Source: Glycocaulis albus
GTDB lineage: Bacteria > Pseudomonadota > Alphaproteobacteria > Caulobacterales > Maricaulaceae
Length of the DNA stretch: 64,000 nt
NCBI RefSeq assembly: GCF_014639075.1
Contig: NZ_BMFS01000005.1
Coordinates: 1 to 64,000, forward strand
Direction: 5' to 3'
Part shown: one piece after another, positions 8,985 through 18,000 of the stretch
Numbering within the stretch: position 1 is the stretch's first letter
Layout of the letters: every line of letters starts with the position of its first letter
Translations under genes and position numbers: made by a program
Notes under the pieces: model-generated
The model's input: the letters and a program-made list of their open reading frames with translations, nothing else
Told to the model about the DNA's origin: nothing
The model's database searches: none

Positions 8985-10415
8985 ATGGCAAACGAACATC
9001 CCTCAGTCAGAGCGCGCACGGCTCCGGACCGTCCCCGGCGCCGTGACATTGTAATTACGGCGCTGCTGGGCCTGATGGTGCTGCTGGTCCTCCTGATCGG
9101 CGGTGTTCTGGAACCCGGCGCGTGGCTCGCGGCATCGCTGGCCTTCTCGGCGCTGGCCTTCATCTATTTTCTGACCGCCGTGACGCGGGGCGCGCCCCGG
9201 CCGTCAGCCCAGATCACGCGTCCGGTGGTCTCCAGCGAGCTGGAATCGGCCAATGCCATGCTCGAGAAGATTGCAGTCCCCGTTCTGCTGATAGGTCCGG
9301 GCGGCCGGATCGAGCGGGCCAATCCGGCTGCGCGCGCCTTTCTTGCGCTGGGGGCCGAAGGCGGATTGCTGTCCACCTCGCTGCGCCAGCCGCGCGTTCT
9401 GGAGGCGGTCAGCGCAGCTCTGCGCGGCGAACGCGGCACGGTTGTGGAGTATGCCAGCCTCGCACCTATAGAAAGTCATGTACGCGCTTTCGTGGAGCCG
9501 CTGCGCATGCCGGTGGCCGGCCCCATGCCGTGGCGGGCCATGCTGGTTCTGGCCGATGAGACATCATCCAAGCGGGCAGAGCGTATGCGCGCGGACTTCC
9601 TGGCCAATGCGAGCCACGAACTGCGCACCCCGCTGGCATCGCTCTCGGGCTTTATCGACACCTTGCGCGGCCCGGCCCGCGACGACGAGGAGGCGCGTGA
9701 CCGCTTCCTTACCATCATGCGTGAGCAGACCGACCGGATGCGCCGCCTGATCGATGACCTTCTCTCGCTCAGCCGGGTCGAGATGAATGAGCACCTGCCA
9801 CCGTCCGGCGAAGCGGACCTGGCGGCCATTGCGCGCGATGTGGTCGACAGCCTGCGGCCCATGGCCGATGCGCGCGCCATCACATTCGAACTGTCGCTGC
9901 CAGATGCGCCAGCCCGCATAACGGGTGACCGGGACCAGGTGTACGAGGTTGTCGAAAATCTTGTCGAGAATGCCATCAAGTACTCGCCTGAAGGTGCGAT
10001 TGTCGCCATCGAGGCCCTTGATAATTGCACGCGCGATATCGCCGAGCACGCGCCCGAGAGGCTGGCGCCGCAAAGCGCACGCCTTCTGCTGGCCGGCCCG
10101 CCGTTCGATCCGCGCCAGCGCTATGGTGTCTTGCGTGTACGTGACAATGGCGCGGGCATTGACCGGCGCTACCTGCCCCGCCTCTCTGAGCGCTTCTACC
10201 GGGTGGACGGACAGAAAAGCGGCCCGACGGCTGGTACCGGCCTGGGCCTGGCCATCGTGAAACACATCATCACCCGGCATCGGGGCGGTTTCAGCGTCGA
10301 GAGCGCTACCGGCACAGGGTCGGCATTCTCGGTATTCTTGCCCAAACCCGTGCCGGATGCGGACGCAGCCGCACGCGTCCTTGCCGATACCGCTTCCGGC
10401 GTGGACGCCGGGTAA
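8985..10415 (+). CDS. phoR: Phosphate regulon sensor histidine kinase PhoR
   Basis: 476 residues. Two N-terminal membrane helices (about 25-68) are followed by a PAS domain (about 95-195), a HisKA domain with ASHELRTPL (phospho-acceptor His211), and a HATPase domain with N-box NLVENAIKY, G1 DNGAGI and G2 GTGLGLAIVKH. It senses phosphate state through the Pst system and phosphorylates PhoB. It heads the order phoR-pstC-pstA-pstB-phoU-phoB known from Caulobacter. A loop of about 35 residues in the ATPase domain between the N and G1 boxes is slightly long. The 132-bp gap to pstC holds a PhoB box, so phoR can be transcribed separately from the pst genes. Confidence 0.95.
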   Translation: MANEHPSVRARTAPDRPRRRDIVITALLGLMVLLVLLIGGVLEPGAWLAASLAFSALAFIYFLTAVTRGAPRPSAQITRPVVSSELESANAMLEKIAVPVLLIGPGGRIERANPAARAFLALGAEGGLLSTSLRQPRVLEAVSAALRGERGTVVEYASLAPIESHVRAFVEPLRMPVAGPMPWRAMLVLADETSSKRAERMRADFLANASHELRTPLASLSGFIDTLRGPARDDEEARDRFLTIMREQTDRMRRLIDDLLSLSRVEMNEHLPPSGEADLAAIARDVVDSLRPMADARAITFELSLPDAPARITGDRDQVYEVVENLVENAIKYSPEGAIVAIEALDNCTRDIAEHAPERLAPQSARLLLAGPPFDPRQRYGVLRVRDNGAGIDRRYLPRLSERFYRVDGQKSGPTAGTGLGLAIVKHIITRHRGGFSVESATGTGSAFSVFLPKPVPDADAAARVLADTASGVDAG

Positions 10416-10435
10416 TCCCCGGCCACCGGCCCGCC

Positions 10436-10468
10436 TTGTCGCAAAACTGTAACGCGACCGTCATATTT
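10436..10468 (+). promoter_or_regulatory. PhoB box: three 7-mers with 4-bp spacers
   Basis: Three 7-mers, TTGTCGC (10436-10442), CTGTAAC (10447-10453) and CCGTCAT (10458-10464), are each followed by a 4-bp spacer (AAAA, GCGA, ATTT). The 11-bp period and the CTGTCAT-like core match the pho box bound by phosphorylated PhoB as tandem dimers. The site sits 83 bp upstream of the pstC ATG and just downstream of the phoR stop, so it should induce pstCAB-phoU-phoB in phosphate starvation. No clear -10 was recognised after it. Confidence 0.8.
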
Positions 10469-10547
10469 GGGTGATCGATCCGCGCCAGTTTGCGCCGCTA
10501 ACCGGACGGGTGGGGACCAGCAAGCCATCCGCCGGGCGAGGTCATAG

Positions 10548-12251
10548 ATGCAACTGTCCCTTATCACGGCACTCGCGCTGCTTGTGCTCACGGCCGTCGG
10601 CTTTCTGGCCGGCCGCAGCCGTGCGCTTGCGCTTGCCGAAAAGGATGGATCGCGCCTTCATTCGCTGCCCGGCTATCACGGGTATTATGTGGCGCTCTGG
10701 GCGGGTTTGCCGGGATTCGCCGTTCTGGCGGCCTACGCGCTCGCCGGGACCATGATTGTCAACACGATCGTCCTTGACCGCATGGAGCGCGCCGCAGAGC
10801 CGCTGCAGGCCCGGTATGAGCTGGCGCTGGCGAATGACGATATCTGGTCAGAGGCCGAACGCGAAATAGCACGGCTTGACGATGAGATGGCGGCGCTGCG
10901 TGGTGAGGCCGAACAGGTAATTGCCGCTGAAGGCGTGCAGTCAGACGCCGTGGAGGCCTTGCGCGCCCGGCAGGACGAGCTTCAGTTCGCACAGGACGAT
11001 GCGCGCTTCACGCGTGATGCCCGCGCGAACACGATCGCCGGTGATATAATTCAGGCTGTGCCGGAGGCCGGCGATCATGCGCTCGCCCGCGCCGGCTTCG
11101 AGTTCGCCCGCCTGCCGGTCCAGGAACGCGAGGTCTTCCTTGCCGATGCCCGCGCCCTCGCCTTTGGCGACGGTCTGGCAAGCCGGGATACTCCCGAACT
11201 GCGCGCTACGGCTGGCGCGCTGCAGCCTGTCCATTCCGCAATTGCCTGGGGGGCCTGCCTTGGCGCGCTGGGTCTGGCCCTGGCAGGTCTCGCCTTTGCC
11301 CGCACGCATCTGGCGGTGCGCTTCCGCGCGCGAAACAGGGTGGAGTGGGTCATCTCGGCCACATTGGCTCTAGCCTCCCTGATTGCCATCCTGACCACGC
11401 TGGGCATCGTATTTTCGCTCCTGTTTGAAAGCCTGCGCTTCTTTGCGGCGATCGACTGGCGGGTGGCCGACTTCCTGTTCGGTACGCAATGGAGCCCGCA
11501 AACCGCGATCCGCCCCGGCCAGATCGGCCAGTCAGGCTCGTTCGGTGCCGTGCCGCTGTTTGCCGGCACAGCCCTGATCACCCTGATTGCGATGATGGTG
11601 GCAGCGCCGGTCGGGCTTTTCGCGGCCATCTACCTTTCCGAATATGCCGATAGCCGCGTGCGCGCCTGGGCAAAGCCGGCGCTGGAAATTCTCGCCGGTG
11701 TGCCGACGGTTGTTTACGGCTTCTTCGCCCTGCTCACGGTCGGCCCGCTCCTGCGTGATTTTGCCCTGTTTCTCGGCTACGAGGACGCCGTGACCCAGAG
11801 CGCGCTCTCTGCGGGCCTCGTCATGGGCGTGATGATCATACCGTTCGTGTCCTCACTGTCAGACGATGTCATCAATGCTGTACCGCAATCGCTGCGAGAC
11901 GGCGCCTATGCAATGGGTGCAACGAAGTCGGAGACCATCCGGCATGTCGTTTTCCCCGCAGCGCTTCCCGGCATTGTCGGCGCCCTGCTGCTGGCGGTTT
12001 CGCGCGCGGTTGGCGAGACGATGATCGTGGTGATGGCGGCCGGGCAGGCCGCCAATCTCACGGCCAATCCGCTGGAGTCCGTGACCACAATCACGGTTCA
12101 GATTGTCACCCTGCTGACCGGCGACCAGGAGTTCAACAGCCCCAAGACGCTCTCCGCCTTTGCGCTGGGCCTGGTGCTGTTCGTACTGACCTTGATCCTC
12201 AACATCATCGCGCTGCGCGTGGTGCAGAGCTACAGGGAAAAATATGACTGA
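10548..12251 (+). CDS. pstC: Phosphate ABC transporter permease PstC (extended form)
   Basis: 567 residues, against about 320 in E. coli. The extra N-terminal part has two membrane segments (about 3-22 and 45-70), then a charged helical, probably coiled-coil, stretch of about 110 residues, and another helix. The transporter core begins near residue 260 and carries the permease signature with GVPTVVYGFFAL and the EAA-type loop AMGATKSETIRHVVFPAALPG. It forms the channel with PstA, energised by PstB. Its last 8 bp overlap the pstA start, so translation is coupled. The periplasmic phosphate-binding protein gene (pstS) is not in this window. Confidence 0.95.
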   Translation: MQLSLITALALLVLTAVGFLAGRSRALALAEKDGSRLHSLPGYHGYYVALWAGLPGFAVLAAYALAGTMIVNTIVLDRMERAAEPLQARYELALANDDIWSEAEREIARLDDEMAALRGEAEQVIAAEGVQSDAVEALRARQDELQFAQDDARFTRDARANTIAGDIIQAVPEAGDHALARAGFEFARLPVQEREVFLADARALAFGDGLASRDTPELRATAGALQPVHSAIAWGACLGALGLALAGLAFARTHLAVRFRARNRVEWVISATLALASLIAILTTLGIVFSLLFESLRFFAAIDWRVADFLFGTQWSPQTAIRPGQIGQSGSFGAVPLFAGTALITLIAMMVAAPVGLFAAIYLSEYADSRVRAWAKPALEILAGVPTVVYGFFALLTVGPLLRDFALFLGYEDAVTQSALSAGLVMGVMIIPFVSSLSDDVINAVPQSLRDGAYAMGATKSETIRHVVFPAALPGIVGALLLAVSRAVGETMIVVMAAGQAANLTANPLESVTTITVQIVTLLTGDQEFNSPKTLSAFALGLVLFVLTLILNIIALRVVQSYREKYD

Positions 12252-13983
12252 CGCGCCCCGGCCAGCGATAGCGGACGCGGTCCGCCAGCGCCTTGCGCGC
12301 CGTCATCGTGCCGAAGGCCGTTTCAGGGCCTTCGGTATGGGCGCCATTGCGCTTGCCATTGCATTTCTGGGCGTGCTGCTGGGCACTATCGTGCTGCAGG
12401 CCAGCGGCGCCTTCACCAATTATGTGCTCACCCTGCCGGTCACGCTGGAGCGCGAGATTGCCGATCCGCGCGGCGATATGAGCGAAGCTTCCCTGCGCCG
12501 GGGCAGCTATAACCAGCTCATTCAGCGCAGCCTGCAGTCGGAGTTTCCGGCCGCGTCCTCGCGTGCGGATCTGCGTGAGCTGTTTGGCCTTTATAGCGGG
12601 CTCAACGCGGCCTCGGTGATGCATCGCGTCATCGCCGATCCCTCGCTGGTAGGGTCCACGATTGACGTGACGATGCCGGCCAATCACGAGATTGATCTTT
12701 ATCTCAAGGGCGTGACGGTCGAGGAGAGTATCACGGCGGGCAGCGGCACTATTCAGGCTGGCGCGATATCGGGCGATATCACACTGTCGTCGGACAGCCC
12801 GGCCTTTGCCAATGCGATCGCACGTATCCGCCAGCAGGCCTCATCGGAGCGTGATGCGCTGCTCGGTCGTGCCGCACGCCTGGAAGCCGATGCGGCCGGC
12901 GCGGCCAGCCGTGACGCCCGCGAGGCCGGGCTGGCAGCAGCCCGGCGTGCGCGCGAGGAAGCTGCGCGTTTTGACACCGTCATTGATCCCGAAACCCGGA
13001 TCACGCTTGGCCCGCGTACGGCCAGCCTGTTGATCCGCCTCAATGGCGGTGTGGTCGCCGTCTCCGCCCTGACGCCCGATGGCCGCGAGGCCGAAGGCCG
13101 CGTGCTCTTGCCGCTGGAGAGCGCCGAAGCGTCTGCCAGCTGGAGCGAATGGGTTATCGAGACCCCGGCGGCCGCGCGGCGTATCACGGATCAGCAGGCT
13201 GTCTATGCCCGCGCGCTTGAAGAGCGCGGCATGGTCGAGCGCCGCTTCAATACCAATCTGTTTCTCAATGCCGATAGCCGTGAGCCCGAGCTTGCCGGCG
13301 TGATGGGCGCGTTCATTGGCTCGGTGCTGACCATGCTGGTCACGATGCTGCTGGCCGTTCCGATCGGCGTCGGCACAGCGATCTATCTGGAAGAGTTCGC
13401 GCCGAAAAACCGCCTGACCGGCTTTATCGAGGTCAATATCAACAATCTGGCCGCCGTGCCTTCCATCGTGTTCGGCCTTCTGGGACTTGCCGTGTTTATC
13501 AACACGTTCGGTATGCCACGTTCGGCGCCTCTGGTGGGCGGGTTCGTGCTGGCGCTGATGACCCTGCCGACCGTTATCATCTCATCGCGTGCCGCCCTGC
13601 GGGCGGTTCCGCCCTCCATCCGGGAAGCAGCGCTGGGTATCGGTGCCTCGCGTACACAGGCCGTGTTCCAGCACGTACTGCCGCTGGCCATGCCCGGCAT
13701 CCTGACCGGCTCCATCATCGGTCTGGCACAGGCTCTGGGTGAAACGGCGCCCTTGCTGATGATCGGCATGGTGGCCTTTGTGGCCGACGCGCCCTCGCTT
13801 GGCCTGTCCGGGCTGACCCAGCCTTCCACAGTGATGCCGGTTCAGGTTTTCCTGTGGTCCGGCGCGTCCGAACGCGCCTTCGAGATGCGCACAGCCGCCG
13901 CCATTCTGGTGCTGCTGACGCTGATGATCATTTTCAATGCGGCTGCAATCATCCTGCGCCGCCGTTTCGAACGGAGATGGTGA
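12244..13983 (+). CDS. pstA: Phosphate ABC transporter permease PstA (with DUF3333-like N-terminal domain)
   Basis: 579 residues, about twice the usual core. The N-terminal 340 residues consist of a membrane helix (about 30-55) and a mostly extracytoplasmic region that includes an Ala/Arg-rich helical segment near 195-245. This fits the DUF3333 extension seen in alphaproteobacterial PstA proteins. The core follows, with [30 protein letters not shown] and the EAA loop [21 protein letters not shown]. It overlaps the pstC end by 8 bp, and the pstB start follows after one base. It works with PstC as the inner-membrane channel. Confidence 0.95.
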   Translation: MTDAPRPAIADAVRQRLARRHRAEGRFRAFGMGAIALAIAFLGVLLGTIVLQASGAFTNYVLTLPVTLEREIADPRGDMSEASLRRGSYNQLIQRSLQSEFPAASSRADLRELFGLYSGLNAASVMHRVIADPSLVGSTIDVTMPANHEIDLYLKGVTVEESITAGSGTIQAGAISGDITLSSDSPAFANAIARIRQQASSERDALLGRAARLEADAAGAASRDAREAGLAAARRAREEAARFDTVIDPETRITLGPRTASLLIRLNGGVVAVSALTPDGREAEGRVLLPLESAEASASWSEWVIETPAAARRITDQQAVYARALEERGMVERRFNTNLFLNADSREPELAGVMGAFIGSVLTMLVTMLLAVPIGVGTAIYLEEFAPKNRLTGFIEVNINNLAAVPSIVFGLLGLAVFINTFGMPRSAPLVGGFVLALMTLPTVIISSRAALRAVPPSIREAALGIGASRTQAVFQHVLPLAMPGILTGSIIGLAQALGETAPLLMIGMVAFVADAPSLGLSGLTQPSTVMPVQVFLWSGASERAFEMRTAAAILVLLTLMIIFNAAAIILRRRFERRW

Positions 13984-13984
13984 G

Positions 13985-14806
13985 ATGGCAGATTCTGCTG
14001 CCCCCGCGCACACCGCCAAGACGGTCTATCACTCCGTCGCGAACACTCACCCTGTAAAGGTGGCCGCGTCTGGCGTGGAGGTGTTCTATGCTGACAAGCA
14101 GGCCCTGCACGGTATCAATCTCGATATCCAGGACCGCTCTGTGACCGCCTTTATCGGGCCGTCAGGGTGTGGAAAGTCGACATTCCTGCGCTGCATCAAC
14201 CGGATGAACGACACGATCGACACCGCGCGGGTGGCCGGTTCCATCCGTATTGATGACGAGGAAATCAATGACCGTGCCGTGGACCCGGTCCTGTTGCGCG
14301 CCCGCGTCGGGATGGTGTTCCAGAAGCCCAACCCGTTTCCCAAGAGCATTTATGATAATGTGGCCTACGGCCCGCGCATTCACGGCCTCGCCTCCGGTAA
14401 GGACGAGCTCGACGCCATAGTCGAGACCTCGTTGAAAAAGGCGGGCCTGTGGGACGAGGTGGCTGACCGGCTCGACCAGCCGGGCAACTCCCTGTCCGGC
14501 GGCCAGCAGCAGCGCCTGGTGATTGCGCGCGCCATCGCGGTGAACCCGGAAGTGATCCTGATGGACGAGCCGTGCTCGGCGCTGGATCCGATTGCCACTG
14601 CCCGCATTGAAGAGCTCATCGACGAACTGCGCGAGAATTACTGCCTGATCATCGTCACCCACTCCATGGCCCAGGCCGCGCGGGTGTCGCAAATGACCGC
14701 CTTTTTCCACCTTGGGCATCTGGTCGAGTACGGCCCGACCGAGGAGATTTTCACCAACCCGCGTGACCGCCGCACGCAGGACTACATTACCGGCCGCTTC
14801 GGATAA
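13985..14806 (+). CDS. pstB: Phosphate ABC transporter ATP-binding protein PstB
   Basis: 273 residues. Walker A is GPSGCGKST (Lys64), the Q-loop region is [15 protein letters not shown] (typical of PstB), the ABC signature is LSGGQQQR, and Walker B is [13 protein letters not shown]. It hydrolyses ATP to drive phosphate import through PstCA. The ATG at 13985 was chosen: a GGAG site lies inside the last codons of pstA and only one base separates the genes. A longer frame reading back into pstA has no support. In family members PstB and PhoU together relay transport state to PhoR. Confidence 0.97.
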   Translation: MADSAAPAHTAKTVYHSVANTHPVKVAASGVEVFYADKQALHGINLDIQDRSVTAFIGPSGCGKSTFLRCINRMNDTIDTARVAGSIRIDDEEINDRAVDPVLLRARVGMVFQKPNPFPKSIYDNVAYGPRIHGLASGKDELDAIVETSLKKAGLWDEVADRLDQPGNSLSGGQQQRLVIARAIAVNPEVILMDEPCSALDPIATARIEELIDELRENYCLIIVTHSMAQAARVSQMTAFFHLGHLVEYGPTEEIFTNPRDRRTQDYITGRFG

Positions 14807-14859
14807 GCGGCTGTCCGCCTGACCAGGGAGCGCTTTTGCTCCGCAAAAAGGTAATCGCC

Positions 14860-15576
14860 ATGAACAGCCCGGCACAGCAGGGTCACCATATCGTCAAGGC
14901 CTTTTCCGAGGAGCTGGAACAGCTTTCAGCCTCGGTCGCCACCATGGGCGGCCTTGCCGAAAGCATGATCTCCGATGCGATCGACGCCATCATCACCCGC
15001 GACAGCGATCTCGCGCTGGATGTGGCTGAACGCGACAAGCGCATTGACGCGCTTCAACACGATGTTGAACGCCAGATAATCCGCCTGCTCGCCCTGCGCC
15101 AGCCTCTGGCGTGGGATTTGCGCGTCTGCATCGCGGCGCTCAAGATTTCGGCAGACCTGGAACGTGTCGGTGATCTGGCCAAGAATATCGCCCGGCGTAC
15201 GCGGGCCCTGAACGAGGCCGAGCCCCTGCCGCTCACCAAGTCGGTCGAACGCATGGGCCGGCTGGTCCAGCGTCACCTCCATGAGGTGCTGGACGCCTAT
15301 GTAAGCGGCGAGATTGCCGGCGCAGTCGGCGTGTGGGAGCGCGATGACGACGTGGACGAGCACTATAATGCGCTCTTTCGCGAGCTTCTGACCTGCATGG
15401 CCGGGGACTCCCGGCTGATCGGGCCGGGCACGCACCTTCTGTTCATCGCCAAGAATCTCGAGCGGGTGGGCGACCATGCCACCAATATCGCCGAGCTGGT
15501 TCACTATGCCGTCACGGGCAGCGAGCTGACGGCCGAACGGCCCAAGGGCACGCCGCTCGAAAGCGGCGCTAGCTAG
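14860..15576 (+). CDS. phoU: Phosphate signalling protein PhoU
   Basis: 238 residues made of two PhoU helical-bundle repeats, each with the metal-binding-like E/D-rich signature (AERDKRIDALQHDVERQI near 60 and a DDDVDEHYNALFREL segment near 165). It restrains PhoR when phosphate is plentiful by contacting PstB and the PAS domain of PhoR. The ATG at 14860 has AAGG nine bases upstream; the upstream TTG of a longer frame lies in a small hairpin (around 14827-14841) and lacks a site. It follows pstB by 53 bp and precedes phoB by 11 bp. Confidence 0.95.
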   Translation: MNSPAQQGHHIVKAFSEELEQLSASVATMGGLAESMISDAIDAIITRDSDLALDVAERDKRIDALQHDVERQIIRLLALRQPLAWDLRVCIAALKISADLERVGDLAKNIARRTRALNEAEPLPLTKSVERMGRLVQRHLHEVLDAYVSGEIAGAVGVWERDDDVDEHYNALFRELLTCMAGDSRLIGPGTHLLFIAKNLERVGDHATNIAELVHYAVTGSELTAERPKGTPLESGAS

Positions 15577-15587
15577 AGGGCACTGCC

Positions 15588-16274
15588 ATGCAACCGCATG
15601 TTCTGGTCGTCGAGGATGAAGATGCGCTGGCCGAGCTGCTTCAGTATAATCTGAAGAAGGAAGGTTTCCGCGTCACGGTCGCCGCCGATGGCGAGGAGGC
15701 GATGATCCTCGTGGAGGAGCGCCAGCCGGACATCATCCTGCTCGACTGGATGCTGCCACGCGTGTCGGGCATCGAGGTTTGCCGCCGCCTGCGCGGGCGT
15801 CAGGAGACGCGCAATATTCCGATCATCATGCTGACAGCGCGCGGCGAGGAGGCAGACCGGATCCGCGGGCTTGATACCGGCGCCGATGACTACATCATCA
15901 AGCCCTTCCTGATGAATGAGCTGTTTGCCCGTGTCCGCGCCATATTGCGCCGCATCCGGCCCGGGCTGGCCGATGACAAGGTGGTGGTCGGCGAGATCAC
16001 GATTGACCGTGTAGCGCACCGGGTGTCGCGTGCGGGACGCGACATTCATCTCGGCCCGACCGAGTTCCGCCTGCTGGACTATTTCATGCAGCATCCCGGA
16101 CGGGTCTTCTCGCGCGAACAATTGCTCGACGCGGTATGGGGCTCGGATGTCTATGTGGAGGCACGCACTGTCGACGTGCATGTCGGGCGGCTGCGCAAGG
16201 CGCTCAATAACGGACACGAGATTGATCCGATCCGCACCGTCCGGTCTGCCGGCTATGCGCTGAACGCGGACTAG
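15588..16274 (+). CDS. phoB: Phosphate regulon response regulator PhoB
   Basis: 228 residues. The receiver domain has the acidic pair EDED near residue 10, phospho-acceptor Asp53 (LLDWMLP), Thr of MLTAR and Lys of IKPF. The C-terminal OmpR-type winged helix has LGPTEFRLLDYF and EARTVDVHVGRLRKAL. PhoR phosphorylates it, and it then binds pho boxes such as the one at 10436-10468, giving autoregulation of the whole cluster. It is the last gene of the operon, and a strong terminator follows 8 bp after the stop. Confidence 0.97.
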   Translation: MQPHVLVVEDEDALAELLQYNLKKEGFRVTVAADGEEAMILVEERQPDIILLDWMLPRVSGIEVCRRLRGRQETRNIPIIMLTARGEEADRIRGLDTGADDYIIKPFLMNELFARVRAILRRIRPGLADDKVVVGEITIDRVAHRVSRAGRDIHLGPTEFRLLDYFMQHPGRVFSREQLLDAVWGSDVYVEARTVDVHVGRLRKALNNGHEIDPIRTVRSAGYALNAD

Positions 16275-16311
16275 AAAAAAGCCCCGGTGACATCACCGGG
16301 GCTCTTCTTTC
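16275..16311. terminator. Bidirectional terminator between phoB and gcrA
   Basis: A 10-bp perfect stem, GCCCCGGTGA (16281-16290) and TCACCGGGGC (16293-16302), with a 2-nt spacer. An A-run lies on the left and a T-rich stretch on the right. It serves phoB rightward and gcrA leftward. Confidence 0.85.
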
Positions 16312-16330
16312 AAGCGCAGGGGCTGTTTTC

Positions 16331-16888
16331 CTAGAAATTGGCCCGGCGGCCCGACGCCAGGCTGTCCAGCACCGCGCGCGCGTCATCGGCGGGCTTGCGC
16401 TTGCGCTTGGCCTGGGGCTGGTAGGCCATCTGCGAATGCGCTTCGCAATAGGCTTGCCCCGGCGTGGTCTTGTGACCGCAGAAGCGGAAGCTGGCATCAG
16501 CCGGATCACCGACAGGCCATTTGCACATGCCCTCGCGCAAGGTCAGCACCGTGGCGTAATCGCCTGATGGCAGGACATGCGGTTCGACGGGAACAGGCGC
16601 CGGCGCCGGCGCGCGCACCACAGCCGGTTCGCTGCCATTGGACGGCTTGGCCTTCGCGCTGGCCGGTGATGAAGAGGTGGCCGTCCGCGGTCTGGGGGCC
16701 AGCTTGGGCGTAGCGATACGCCGTGTGGGGCGGGAGGGTGCTGCCCGGCCTGACAGGCCAAGCCGGTGTACCTTGCCGATCACGGCATTGCGGGTTACGC
16801 CGCCGAGCTGTTTGGCGATCTGGCTGGCGCTCAGACCGTCAGCCCACAATTTTTTCAGGGTTTCCACCCGTTCATCAGTCCATGCCAT
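16331..16888 (-). CDS. gcrA: Cell-cycle transcriptional regulator GcrA
   Basis: 185 residues. The N-terminal 45 residues (MAWTDERVE...LSASQIAKQLG..TRNAVIGKVHRLGLSGR) are the highly conserved GcrA DNA-binding domain, a helix-turn-helix that reads GANTC sites methylated by CcrM. A Pro/Ala/Ser-rich linker (50-120) follows, then a C-terminal sigma70-contacting part with CKWPVGDP, FCGHKTTPGQAYCEAH. In Caulobacter GcrA brings sigma70 to S-phase promoters. The gene is read leftward and is divergent from the ABC-2 permease, and a GANTC site lies in the shared intergenic region. It is a good marker for Alphaproteobacteria. Confidence 0.97.
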   Translation of the reverse strand: MAWTDERVETLKKLWADGLSASQIAKQLGGVTRNAVIGKVHRLGLSGRAAPSRPTRRIATPKLAPRPRTATSSSPASAKAKPSNGSEPAVVRAPAPAPVPVEPHVLPSGDYATVLTLREGMCKWPVGDPADASFRFCGHKTTPGQAYCEAHSQMAYQPQAKRKRKPADDARAVLDSLASGRRANF

Positions 16889-17026
16889 GGCGGTGCGCTC
16901 CTCGCCTTATACGCTTCGATATTGGACCCCAATGGATTGGTAGCAGGCTTGCTGCTAAACCCTACATCTTGGGGTCGGACACGAAATACAGTATCGGCGG
17001 GTTCTGATAGCACAAGATGCGGCACT

Positions 17027-17031
17027 GATTC
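17027..17031. promoter_or_regulatory. GANTC methylation site upstream of gcrA
   Basis: GATTC, a CcrM target (GANTC), lies 139 bp upstream of the gcrA start and 101 bp upstream of the ABC-2 permease start. Methylation at such sites times transcription in Caulobacter. A single pentamer can occur by chance, so a role in gcrA autoregulation is only a hypothesis. Confidence 0.35.
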
Positions 17032-17131
17032 GGACGTGGAAAACTTGCGCCTTGCGCACTCGCGTCGTTGCGCCGGACCGTGCTAGAGGACGGTCAACCA
17101 TCCGTCAGAACAAGGCGAAAAGGGTCCGGTC

Positions 17132-17977
17132 ATGCCAGACACGTCCAGCCAGAGCGATGCCGTGAAGGCCAGCCTTGCCGGGGCTGTGCCGCCGCAGCCG
17201 CGCGTGATGGGCGCGGTAAACTGGCTCGGCCTGTGGACGCTTTACAAGAAGGAAGTGCGCCGCTTTTTGAAGGTGAGCTTCCAGACGGTCGCAGCCCCGG
17301 TCGCCACGACCCTGCTCTACATGATGGTGTTTTCGCTGGCCATCGGCGTTACGCGCGAGGCTCCTGGCGGACTTCCCTTCGTCGTGTTTCTAGGCCCCGG
17401 CCTCATCATGATGGGGCTTTTGAACAATGCGTTCGCCAACTCGTCCTCTTCGCTGATCGTGGCCAAGGTGCAGGGCAATACGGTCGATTTCCTGATGCCG
17501 CCTCTGTCCGCCGGCGAGCTGGCGGCTGCCTTTATCGGCGGCGCGATTACGCGCGGCGTCCTTGTGGCGGCAGCTTCTGCTGCTGTGATCGTGCCGTTTG
17601 CCTCGCTGCCAGTTGCCCATCTCTGGGCAATTGTGTTCTTCGGCGTCGGCGCGGCAGCCATGCTGGGCATGGCCGGTGTCATTGCCGGTGTGTGGGCAGA
17701 GAAATTCGATCACCTGGCGGTCATCACCAATTTCATCATCATGCCGCTGACCTTCCTGTCTGGCACCTTCTACTCGATCTCGATCCTGCCCGAGCCTTTC
17801 CAGACCATCAGTCACGTCAATCCGTTCTTCTATCTGATCGACGGTTTCCGCTACGGCTTTATCGGTTATGCCGACGGCAATATCGCCATTGGCGTCGCGG
17901 TGACGCTGGTCATCAACGCTGTGCTTCTGGTGGCCTGCTATGGCGTTTTACGCTCTGGCTGGCGGCTGAGAACCTGA
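17132..17977 (+). CDS. ABC-2 type transporter permease
   Basis: 281 residues. A cytoplasmic N-terminus of about 50 residues is followed by six predicted helices and the ABC-2 signature region FDHLAVITNFIIMPLTFLSGTFYSI near 190-215, then NPFFYLIDGFRYGFIGY. ABC-2 permeases export drugs, polysaccharides or lipids and need a separate ATPase, usually the gene just upstream. Here the upstream neighbour is gcrA on the other strand, and no ATPase gene lies next to it, so the partner is encoded elsewhere or shared. AAGGG precedes the ATG. argD follows after 23 bp and may be co-transcribed. Confidence 0.88.
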   Translation: MPDTSSQSDAVKASLAGAVPPQPRVMGAVNWLGLWTLYKKEVRRFLKVSFQTVAAPVATTLLYMMVFSLAIGVTREAPGGLPFVVFLGPGLIMMGLLNNAFANSSSSLIVAKVQGNTVDFLMPPLSAGELAAAFIGGAITRGVLVAAASAAVIVPFASLPVAHLWAIVFFGVGAAAMLGMAGVIAGVWAEKFDHLAVITNFIIMPLTFLSGTFYSISILPEPFQTISHVNPFFYLIDGFRYGFIGYADGNIAIGVAVTLVINAVLLVACYGVLRSGWRLRT

Positions 17978-18000
17978 TCTTTTTACCGGAGATACCGAAC

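Noticed and set aside
17068-18000. Extension of argD by 311 codons upstream
   Set aside because: That part runs out of phase through the ABC-2 permease gene, and the family-typical ArgD start MPTPLFDTY has its own GGAG site.
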